This document shows positions 1-6,158 of a stretch of DNA of 10,139 nt, in pieces (positions within the stretch are counted from its first letter, which is position 1; every line of letters begins with the position of its first letter). The notes under the pieces were generated by a model. The model was not told the DNA's origin. It made no database searches and was given only the letters and a program-made list of their open reading frames with translations. This DNA is from DATFYI01 sp035315125 (GTDB lineage: Bacteria > Chloroflexota > Anaerolineae > Anaerolineales > Anaerolineaceae). A program made the position numbers and the translations under genes. The stretch covers positions 1 through 10,139 of the forward strand of contig DATFYI010000190.1 in NCBI GenBank assembly GCA_035315125.1, in the 5' to 3' direction.

Positions 1-155
1 CTGAATCAACATGAAATCAAAAGGGATAAAATGTATTATAACCTTCAAAGCGGTCGAGTCTTATTTTGACTAATTGGCGAGCCGCTGTGGATTGGTTAAT
101 TCAAAAAATATTTACGTTTTGCGCATAGCCAATTTTAACATATAAATTGTCTGGA

Positions 156-776
156 TCAATGCTGAAAAAATGGGATATAAGTTCGAAGATGCGGCAGAAT
201 ATTCATAAGTATTTTTGAAATTCCTATCCCAAGCAGAATATCAGCGATGCAAGCCGAGCCAAGTGAGAAAATCAACAGGAGACAGGAAATGCTCATGAAA
301 GTGGAACGATTCAAAGCTCCAAATAGCCAGGCTGTTAGTGTTGTGATCAGCAAATTCATTACTAAGTCTAACAATATGGTTACCAGCGTGAATGGCAACT
401 CCGCCAAACTGAAACCCAGTGTAGCCGGTGTTGTAACGATATAGCTAAGAATAGATAGAATCAAAGCCAGGATTAATCCGGTCCAAAGACCGGAAGAAAA
501 ACCCAGGCGAGCGTACCCCCAGGAGTTAATTGAGCTGTATTTAGGATCTCCCTTGATAAATATTCCCGTCAGCAGTCCTTGTATGTAATATACAATCAAG
601 GTTAAAGGAAAAGTAATCAAGTAGCCCAAAAATGGAATTAAATCCCCTAAAATTTCAAATCCTGTAAAAAAAATTGCCACAACCAGCGCTGCTTTAATGT
701 CTGGGCGTAAACGGTTCCTCGTCGGTGGGCTATCATCATTGGGATTAGTAGCTGGTCGTGAAACGGAGTAGTTCAT
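156..776 (-). CDS. Multi-pass membrane protein of unknown function
   Basis: I do not recognise this 206-residue protein. It begins with a hydrophilic, Pro/Asn/Asp-rich segment (about residues 1-26). Four to five hydrophobic stretches follow, at about 27-48, 50-72, 97-118, 127-155 and 162-190, so it is an integral membrane protein. The loop near 74-95 is polar. No catalytic motif or transporter signature is visible. The ATG at 774-776 is the first in frame, but no clear Shine-Dalgarno sequence precedes it. It is transcribed away from the gene at 877, across a 100-base AT-rich gap. An overlapping plus-strand frame at 247-444 is a shadow. Coding status is likely because of the length and the coherent hydrophobicity pattern; function is unknown. 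Confidence 0.72.
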   Translation of the reverse strand: MNYSVSRPATNPNDDSPPTRNRLRPDIKAALVVAIFFTGFEILGDLIPFLGYLITFPLTLIVYYIQGLLTGIFIKGDPKYSSINSWGYARLGFSSGLWTGLILALILSILSYIVTTPATLGFSLAELPFTLVTILLDLVMNLLITTLTAWLFGALNRSTFMSISCLLLIFSLGSACIADILLGIGISKILMNILPHLRTYIPFFQH

Positions 777-876
777 TTATTTGCAGCGCCATTATTTCCC
801 GGATAGTGTTAAGTATACTCAAATTATTTCGACTAAATTTCGGTATAGATAAACTTGAAAGGTTATAAGTGGAAAT

Positions 877-1311
877 ATGAAAAATAATAATCGCCGAATT
901 TGGATCGCCAGGTTATTAATTGGATGGGTTTTCGCGACAAATATTCAGTGCGCAATTTTATTTATCCTTTTTCCTGGGCGATATTTATTTGGCTTTGAAT
1001 TAACAGGAATTGGAGGAAATGGGGCGATACAAGGTTTTGGAATTCTATTCTTGATGTGGAATGTGCCTTATAGTGTAGCACTGATCCAACCCAATAAAAA
1101 TCGACTCTCCTTGTTGGAAGCTGTGGTTATGCAGGCAATCGGTTTTGTTGGTGAAACTTTGCTCTTGATATTTTTGCCACAGGGGCATCTATTTATGGCG
1201 GGAACAGTCATTCGATTTATTGTCTTTGATGGATCAGGGCTTGTTTTATTGTTGCTATCTGCCTGGATTTCTCGGGGTGAGGTAAAATTAAATAATTCAA
1301 TTCTTACTTAA
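877..1311 (+). CDS. Small four-helix membrane protein, unknown function
   Basis: A 144-residue hydrophobic protein with about four membrane segments (roughly 10-32, 48-70, 82-102 and 106-130). The N-terminus is positively charged (KNNNRR), which suggests it stays in the cytoplasm. Short Gly-rich turns (GIGGNGAIQGFG, residues about 44-55) and a WNVPYS motif near 61-66 stand out, but I cannot assign a family. The ATG at 877 has a weak purine-rich stretch upstream (AGGTT, GTGGAAA). It is the first gene of a tight co-directional run: 22 bases separate it from the next gene, which in turn lies 29 bases from dinB, so co-transcription is likely. No function can be inferred beyond membrane location. 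Confidence 0.78.
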   Translation: MKNNNRRIWIARLLIGWVFATNIQCAILFILFPGRYLFGFELTGIGGNGAIQGFGILFLMWNVPYSVALIQPNKNRLSLLEAVVMQAIGFVGETLLLIFLPQGHLFMAGTVIRFIVFDGSGLVLLLLSAWISRGEVKLNNSILT

Positions 1312-1333
1312 GCTGTTCACGAAAGGATTTATT

Positions 1334-1717
1334 ATGAGCAACCCAAATCCCCAAGAAACTGATATATCAGATGAAATTCGCAATCTGGGTAAGAACCTGA
1401 ATTTGTTTATTCGGGCAGCCTGGGCAAGCCCGGAACGCCAGCTTGTTCAGAGGGAAATCGAGCTGAGCTTGACTGAGGTTGGAGACACATTGAACAAGGC
1501 TGCCAATGAGTTTGCCCAAAGCGAACCTGGGAAACAATTGAAATCAGATTTACATGACATTAACACGAGCATCGAGAATGGAAAATTGCAAGAGAAGGCC
1601 CAAAATGAGCTGCTAGGCGCGTTGCGGAAAGTTAACTCGGAATTGGAAAAAGCTGCTAATCACTGGTCAGATAAAGAAAAAGGTTCATCTGGGACTAGCA
1701 AAGGCAGCAGCGACTAA
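1334..1717 (+). CDS. Charged helical protein, unknown function
   Basis: A 127-residue soluble protein rich in Glu, Lys, Asn, Gln and Leu. It is predicted by eye to be almost entirely helical from about residue 12 to 110, with amphipathic or coiled-coil character. A flexible Ser/Gly/Lys tail follows (about 114-127). There is no signal peptide and no membrane segment. The ATG at 1334 is preceded by a good Shine-Dalgarno sequence, GAAAGGA at 1321-1327, six bases upstream. It sits between a small membrane protein and dinB with short gaps, so the three are probably one transcript. I do not recognise the family. A structural or membrane-surface-binding role would fit the composition but is speculation. 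Confidence 0.8.
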   Translation: MSNPNPQETDISDEIRNLGKNLNLFIRAAWASPERQLVQREIELSLTEVGDTLNKAANEFAQSEPGKQLKSDLHDINTSIENGKLQEKAQNELLGALRKVNSELEKAANHWSDKEKGSSGTSKGSSD

Positions 1718-1746
1718 TCGTTCAATCAATTTCGGTGAGGTAATCG

Positions 1747-2964
1747 GTGGAACGGATCCGTCAGATAATCCACCTGGACCTGGACGCATTTTTTTGCTCG
1801 GTGGAAGAACTGCGGGATACCTCATTAGTTGGGAAACCGTTTGCAGTTGGCGGAAGGCCAAATGAACGCGGCGTGGTAGCGTCTTGCTCGTACGCTGCTC
1901 GTCGTTATGGCATCCATTCTGCCATGCCAATGAGTCAGGCCTTGCGATTATGTCCTCAATTGATCATTATTTCTTCTCGTCATGGAAATTATGAGGACGC
2001 TTCCCAAAAAGTTATGGCGATACTGAGGGAATTGACACCACAGGTTGAGCAGATTTCAATCGACGAAGCATTTTTAGATGTCAGTGACATACCTGAAAAG
2101 GCAGATATTATCGCCAAACGCTTACAGACCCGGATAAAACAGGAAACCGGTCTGTCTTGTTCGATTGGTGTTGCAACCAGCAAGCTGGTGGCGAAGATCG
2201 CGACTGATGTGGGAAAAAAGGCCAAGGGCGGGTCGGGTCCACCATTTGCAATGACGGTTGTCCCTCCTGGAAGTGAAACTGAGTTTTTAGCACCCTTACC
2301 CGCTGATTTCTTGTGGGGTGTGGGGCCAAAAACAGCAGCCCGGCTGGCCGAGATGGGAATCCAAACCATTGGCGATATTGTATCCTTTCCTGAATATGAG
2401 CTGATTGCCAGTTTTGGAAAAAACGGCAAGGAAATGATCCGGCACGCCAGGGGTATTGACCGGAGTCCCATTGTCACTTCGTACCCGGCTAAATCTTACA
2501 GCCAGGAGATCACGTTTGCGAGAGATGTAAAAAGCGATTCCGAGCTGCACAAGACATTGCAAGAGCTTTCCAGGCGCGTTTCGAGCCGTCTTCAAGACGA
2601 TAATCTCTCCGGAATGACGATAAAACTCAAATTGCGCTGGCCAAACTTTACAACGATCACACGACAAACAACCCTTAATCAGATAACAGACGATGCCCAG
2701 ACGATCGCCAACATAGCTCAACAACTATTCGAAAAAGTTTGGAAGCCAGGTAAAGCAGTCAGGTTACTTGGCGTAGGCATCAGCAGCCTTGCTCCAAGTG
2801 TGCACCAACTTACAATTTGGGATGTCGAAGACCCGCAGAGCCAGCGTTTGGAAGATGCCATAAACGAACTTCAACACCGTTTTGGGGAGGGAATTATTTC
2901 AAAGGGACTGCCTGCTCAGAATCCGGATATTAATCTATCTGATTCTAAACTGAAATCTCCGTAA
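1747..2964 (+). CDS. dinB: DNA polymerase IV (Y-family translesion polymerase)
   Basis: Distributive, error-prone DNA synthesis past damaged template bases. The 405-residue protein has the full Y-family layout. The palm motif HLDLDAFF lies at 9-16, with D11 the first metal ligand and F16 the likely steric gate against ribonucleotides. SIDEAFLDVS at 104-113 supplies D106 and E107. A helix-hairpin-helix thumb segment, LWGVGPKTAARL, is at 189-200, and the little-finger domain runs from about 250 to 350. QLTIWD at 354-359 sits where many family members carry their beta-clamp-binding motif (QLSLF type), so it is a probable variant of it. The GTG start is supported by GGTGAGG at 1734-1740, six bases upstream. 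The length is within the usual range. It is the last gene of a likely three-gene operon, and its 3' end overlaps the convergent dus gene by 20 bases. No LexA box was recognised upstream. Confidence 0.97.
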   Translation: MERIRQIIHLDLDAFFCSVEELRDTSLVGKPFAVGGRPNERGVVASCSYAARRYGIHSAMPMSQALRLCPQLIIISSRHGNYEDASQKVMAILRELTPQVEQISIDEAFLDVSDIPEKADIIAKRLQTRIKQETGLSCSIGVATSKLVAKIATDVGKKAKGGSGPPFAMTVVPPGSETEFLAPLPADFLWGVGPKTAARLAEMGIQTIGDIVSFPEYELIASFGKNGKEMIRHARGIDRSPIVTSYPAKSYSQEITFARDVKSDSELHKTLQELSRRVSSRLQDDNLSGMTIKLKLRWPNFTTITRQTTLNQITDDAQTIANIAQQLFEKVWKPGKAVRLLGVGISSLAPSVHQLTIWDVEDPQSQRLEDAINELQHRFGEGIISKGLPAQNPDINLSDSKLKSP

Positions 2965-3922
2965 GGGTTTGCTCAAGCAAATTTTTGAACTCCACCGGAT
3001 CGTTGCAAGTCATTAGGTCAAATATACGATTTTTTTCCAGAGAGTAGGGCTGCAAATAGCGTTTGGTAAATTTCCGGAATAGAATTAAGCCAAATGGAGA
3101 CCCATAAAAATCTAACATGCTTTGCAAGTGCCGGTGCATAGTTTGGCGAACCTGTTCAATTGATACTTGTTGGCGATCCAGGCGAGAAAAAATCCACGGA
3201 TTGCTGGCGGCTGCCCGTCCGATCATAACGCCATCACAGTGAGTATGATTTTTAATCCTGTCAATATCTGCAACAGTTTTTACATCTCCATTTGCAATCA
3301 CTGGAATTGTTACAGCGTTTTTTATCTCAGCTATGGCGTCCCAATTTGCTTCGCCATCGTAGGCTTGGACTCTGGTGCGTCCATGGACTGCTATCAACTG
3401 CCCGCCATTTTCCTCGATAATTTTTGCTACTTGAATATAATTCTGGCTTTTTTCGTCCCAACCCAGTCGAATTTTGGCCGTTACAGGAATATCCAGCTCA
3501 TTACTAAGTTTGTTTATAATCTCAGCGATTTTCAGAGGGTCCTTTAATAAACCTGCTCCAGCTCCTCGAGCGGAAACAGATTTTGCGCAGCAACCCAGGT
3601 TGATATCGATGATGTCCGGATCTAATTTTTGTAATCTTTTTGCAGATTCGAGCAACCTGTCAGTATTATTATCCAATAATTGAATTGCTACTGGCCGCTC
3701 GAATGAGTTAAATAGCAGGCGTTTTTCTAGATTTGGATGGCCGTAAACGACATCGATTCCATTGATAAATTCAGTGTAGCTCATCGCCGATCCAAGCGAA
3801 CGAGCAAGCGATCGAAATGGTTGATCGGATATTCCATCCATGGGTGAAAGAATTAAATCACCGTAGATCGGTATTGTTTTTATCCAGAAACTGGGAGAGG
3901 GAATAGGATTTTGAAAAGTCAT
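2945..3922 (-). CDS. dus: tRNA-dihydrouridine synthase (Dus family, FMN-dependent)
   Basis: Reduces specific uridines in the tRNA D-loop to dihydrouridine using FMN and NADPH. The 325-residue protein has the Dus TIM-barrel motifs in order: SPMDGISDQPFR at 26-37 (FMN-binding start of the barrel), INLGCCAKSV at 107-116 with catalytic Cys111, TAKIRLGW at 148-155 with the conserved Lys150, VHGRT at 179-183, IANGDV at 209-214, and the phosphate-binding GVMIGRAA at 231-238. A C-terminal helical tRNA-binding domain follows (about 250-325). One oddity is that the usual GCP triplet reads GCC (C111-C112); the catalytic Cys itself is kept. It resembles DusB-type bacterial enzymes, but I cannot fix the subfamily. 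The ATG at 3920-3922 lacks a clear Shine-Dalgarno sequence. It diverges from the marR operon and converges with dinB. Confidence 0.93.
   Translation of the reverse strand: MTFQNPIPSPSFWIKTIPIYGDLILSPMDGISDQPFRSLARSLGSAMSYTEFINGIDVVYGHPNLEKRLLFNSFERPVAIQLLDNNTDRLLESAKRLQKLDPDIIDINLGCCAKSVSARGAGAGLLKDPLKIAEIINKLSNELDIPVTAKIRLGWDEKSQNYIQVAKIIEENGGQLIAVHGRTRVQAYDGEANWDAIAEIKNAVTIPVIANGDVKTVADIDRIKNHTHCDGVMIGRAAASNPWIFSRLDRQQVSIEQVRQTMHRHLQSMLDFYGSPFGLILFRKFTKRYLQPYSLEKNRIFDLMTCNDPVEFKNLLEQTLTEISV
2966..2986 (+). terminator. Candidate intrinsic terminator of dinB
   Basis: Two bases after the dinB stop, TTTGCT (2968-2973) and AGCAAA (2976-2981) form a short inverted repeat with a two-base centre (in practice a five-pair stem with a TCAA loop). 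TTTTT follows at 2982-2986. The preceding G residues could add wobble pairs. The stem is weak, and it lies inside the 3' coding end of the convergent dus gene, so codon constraint may explain part of it. Placement and the T-tract favour a terminator for the plus-strand transcript. Confidence 0.4.
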
Positions 3923-4008
3923 AGTTGCTAGATGAAATTATCAATCCATAGATCCAGGGAAACGAATGTGCTTTGAAGAAATTTGCTGTGATCAGATTTT
4001 CTGACCTA

Positions 4009-4037
4009 TTGACACTGATTATATCCCGAATTATAAT
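4009..4037 (+). promoter_or_regulatory. Consensus sigma70-type promoter of the marR-efflux operon
   Basis: An exact TTGACA (4009-4014) and an exact TATAAT (4032-4037) are separated by 17 bases, the ideal spacing. The expected transcription start lies near 4044, giving an untranslated leader of about 24 bases before the ATG at 4068. A promoter this strong needs a repressor, which fits the regulator gene directly downstream and the half-sites that overlap the -10 box and the start point. Confidence 0.85.
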
Positions 4038-4056
4038 TAGAAAAGCTAATAATTAG
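4036..4056 (+). promoter_or_regulatory. Probable MarR operator (three ATTAG/CTAAT half-sites)
   Basis: Three five-base half-sites occur in alternating orientation: ATTAG at 4036-4040, CTAAT at 4046-4050 and ATTAG at 4052-4056. The first two form an inverted repeat with a five-base spacer; the last two form one with a single-base centre. AATTAGAAA is also repeated directly at 4035-4043 and 4051-4059. The array overlaps the -10 box, the expected start site and the edge of the ribosome-binding site, which is the classic position for autorepression by a MarR dimer. Binding by this particular regulator is inferred. Confidence 0.6.
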
Positions 4057-4067
4057 AAAGGATAATT

Positions 4068-4523
4068 ATGATTGAATCAGAAAACGAATGCGCTCGTGAG
4101 GTACTGGATGTTATCCCTGCTGTTATGCGGGCGATACGGACAGAAATGCGCAGCCATCGTAGCTCCGATTTATCCGTACCTCAATTTCGTGCACTGACAT
4201 TTATCAACAAAAATCCAGGCAGTTCGTTATTATCACTGGCTGAGCATCTGGGATTAACCTCTCCATCGGCGTGCCGAATGATTGATGGCCTGGTTGGGCG
4301 AGGTCTGGTGGCACGGCAAACTTCATTGAAGGACCGTCGTATGGTCAATCTGTCTTTGACAGAAGCAGGGATTTCTATGTTGGAGATATCACGTAAAGGG
4401 ACGCTGGAAAATCTGGCCATGATTTTCTCTTCCCTGACTCTGGCAGAACAAAACACAATCATGGATGCCATGAAAATCATGCGTCCGTTGTTTGCAAATT
4501 ATAAAATCACTGAAACCGTTTAA
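4068..4523 (+). CDS. MarR-family transcriptional regulator
   Basis: A 151-residue winged helix-turn-helix repressor-type protein of the usual MarR length. An N-terminal dimerisation helix region (about 5-30) is followed by LSVPQFRALTFI (35-46). The helix-turn-helix SLAEHLGLTSPSACRMIDGL is at about 56-75, the wing RQTSLKDRRMVNLSLTEAG at 83-101 contains the hallmark DRR (89-91), and the C-terminal helices of the dimer interface run 103-150. The ATG has a Shine-Dalgarno sequence, GAAAGGA at 4056-4062. It is the first gene of an operon with two efflux systems, so by analogy with MarR/EmrR-type loci it likely represses the operon and is released by a small toxic ligand. The ligand cannot be read from sequence. 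Confidence 0.94.
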   Translation: MIESENECAREVLDVIPAVMRAIRTEMRSHRSSDLSVPQFRALTFINKNPGSSLLSLAEHLGLTSPSACRMIDGLVGRGLVARQTSLKDRRMVNLSLTEAGISMLEISRKGTLENLAMIFSSLTLAEQNTIMDAMKIMRPLFANYKITETV

Positions 4524-4545
4524 ACCTGAGGTCATTGTATAAATT

Positions 4546-5343
4546 ATGGCGATTCTGGAGACTGAAAACTTAACACGTTCATTCAACTCAATTTTGGCAG
4601 TTGATTGTTTGAATCTATCGATTGAACCAGGGGAGATATTCGGTTTATTGGGCCCGAATGGAGCCGGGAAAACTACCACGATTAAAATGCTGACAACTTT
4701 GCTTCCGCCCAGTTCGGGTAAAGCCTATGTAGCTGGATGCGATGTTGTTGCTCAAGCCGGAGATGTGAGACGCGTGATTGGTTATGTCCCTCAAATGCTT
4801 TCTGCTGATGGGACCTTGACTGGTTATGAGAACCTGCTCATTTTTGCCAAACTGTATGACCTACCCAAGTCGGAAAGACAAGAGCGGGTGCACGATGCGC
4901 TCAATTTTATGGGTTTGGAAGACTCGGCCGATAAGATGGTCCGGCAATATTCCGGCGGCATGATCCGAAGATTGGAAATTGCTCAATCCATGCTGCACCG
5001 GCCGCGCGTCCTTTTCCTGGATGAACCCACAGTCGGCTTAGATCCAAACGCTCGCCGGACGGTTTGGGACCATATCCAACAACTTTGTGACCGTTACGGA
5101 ACAACAATATTGTTAACTACCCATATGATGGAAGAAGCTGACGTCATCTGCGGGCGCGTGGCCATCATGCATCTTGGCAAAATTGCCGCTATTGGCTCAC
5201 CGCAGCAGCTAAAAGATTCGATTGAAGGTGATGACGTCACACTTTATGATGTATTTATCCACTATTCTGGAGATTTATTAGATTCAGGAGGAACTTACCG
5301 TGAGACCTCAAGGGCAAGACGTACAGCTCGCAGGCTTGGCTAG
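4546..5343 (+). CDS. DrrA-like ABC exporter ATP-binding protein
   Basis: ATPase subunit of an ABC-2-type exporter, likely for drugs or hydrophobic compounds. The motifs are complete: Walker A GPNGAGKT (36-43), Q-loop Gln83, signature YSGGM (135-139), Walker B VLFLDE (155-160, catalytic Glu160), D-loop GLDP (164-167) and switch His193. At 265 residues it is shorter than typical DrrA proteins (over 300). LKDSIEGDDVTL (223-233) runs straight into YDVFIHYSG (234-242), so most of the usual C-terminal regulatory domain appears to be missing. The tail YRETSRARRTARRLG (251-265) lies in the 44-base overlap with the permease gene. It follows marR by 22 bases with only a weak, distant GAGG. Confidence 0.93.
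   Translation: MAILETENLTRSFNSILAVDCLNLSIEPGEIFGLLGPNGAGKTTTIKMLTTLLPPSSGKAYVAGCDVVAQAGDVRRVIGYVPQMLSADGTLTGYENLLIFAKLYDLPKSERQERVHDALNFMGLEDSADKMVRQYSGGMIRRLEIAQSMLHRPRVLFLDEPTVGLDPNARRTVWDHIQQLCDRYGTTILLTTHMMEEADVICGRVAIMHLGKIAAIGSPQQLKDSIEGDDVTLYDVFIHYSGDLLDSGGTYRETSRARRTARRLG
5286..5291 (+). promoter_or_regulatory. Shine-Dalgarno that sets the permease GTG start
   Basis: AGGAGG lies inside the ATPase coding region, eight bases upstream of GTG at 5300. It is the strongest ribosome-binding site in this operon and fixes the permease start 44 bases before the ATPase stop, pointing to translational coupling of the two subunits. Confidence 0.75.
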
Positions 5344-6151
5344 TCAGACGATTGCAAAACCTGGCAATCCGTTTGCCAGTTTTATCAATTTTATTGAAAA
5401 GACGATTATTATCGCCGAATTGGAAGCACGTAAATTGCGCCATGATCCGACCGAGCTGCTTACTCGGGCAGTTCAACCAGCCTTATGGTTGTTAGTCTTC
5501 GGCCAGGTATTTACGCAGATACGTGCAATTCCAACTGGAAATGTTCGATATATCGACTTTATGGCGCCTGGTATCCTGGCACAAAGTGTATTGTTTATAT
5601 CAATATTCTATGGAATTGCTGTCATTTGGGAGCGGGACCTGGGAATTTTACACAAATTCCTGGCCAGCCCGACCCCCCGAGCGGCCCTAGTTTTAGGGAA
5701 AGGCCTGTCTGCAGGTGTGAGAGGGGTGACCCAGGCTGTCATAATTTACCTGTTAGCGTTGGCGCTTGGTGTTAAAATGAACTGGAATCCATTGGCGCTG
5801 CTGGGTGTACTTCTTGTCGTGATACTGGGTGCAGCCTTCTTCTCAACATTCTCATTGATCATTGCCTGCCTGGTTAAGACCCGCGAACGATTTATGGGGA
5901 TTGGCCAGGTTTTGACTATGCCGCTTTTCTTTGCCAGTAATGCGATCTACCCAATTTCGATTATGCCAGCCTGGCTGCAAGTGATCTCGCGTGTTAATCC
6001 GCTGACATACGAGGTTGATGCTCTCAGATCATTAATGCTGGCTGGCGGAAGCTCCACTACAGGCCTTGGATTGGATTTTGGAATATTAATTATTGCTACA
6101 ACGCTTTTTACCCTGATAGGAGCCCGGTTGTATCCAACCATAGCCAATTAA
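5300..6151 (+). CDS. DrrB-like ABC-2 type permease
   Basis: Membrane subunit paired with the preceding ATPase; 283 residues, the usual size. A cytoplasmic N-terminal region (1-55, containing ELEARKLRHDPTELLTRAVQP, which leads into the first helix) is followed by about six membrane segments: roughly 57-73, 88-110, 132-157, 165-190, 203-223 and 258-277. YIDFMAPGILAQSVLF (84-99), ERDLGILHKFLASPTPR (111-127) and the ABC-2 signature region MPLFFASNAIYPISIMPAWL to NPLTYEVDALR (207-243) are characteristic of the DrrB/NodJ group. The GTG start is chosen because of the AGGAGG at 5286-5291 and because the family's N-terminus begins around here. It overlaps the ATPase by 44 bases and is followed seven bases later by the next transporter. 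Confidence 0.93.
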   Translation: MRPQGQDVQLAGLASQTIAKPGNPFASFINFIEKTIIIAELEARKLRHDPTELLTRAVQPALWLLVFGQVFTQIRAIPTGNVRYIDFMAPGILAQSVLFISIFYGIAVIWERDLGILHKFLASPTPRAALVLGKGLSAGVRGVTQAVIIYLLALALGVKMNWNPLALLGVLLVVILGAAFFSTFSLIIACLVKTRERFMGIGQVLTMPLFFASNAIYPISIMPAWLQVISRVNPLTYEVDALRSLMLAGGSSTTGLGLDFGILIIATTLFTLIGARLYPTIAN

Positions 6152-6158
6152 ATCAGAC

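Noticed and set aside
11..73. Short plus-strand ORF of 20 codons in the left-edge gap
   Set aside because: Too short, with no convincing ribosome-binding site and no recognisable peptide; AT-rich sequence makes such ORFs common by chance.
812..819. Palindrome AGTATACT in the divergent gap between the first two genes
   Set aside because: Only eight bases in an AT-rich region. TATACT could be a minus-strand -10 box, but no matching -35 sequence is seen.
1989..2724. Several long minus-strand ORFs opposite dinB
   Set aside because: They lie wholly within a well-recognised polymerase gene and show no family motifs.
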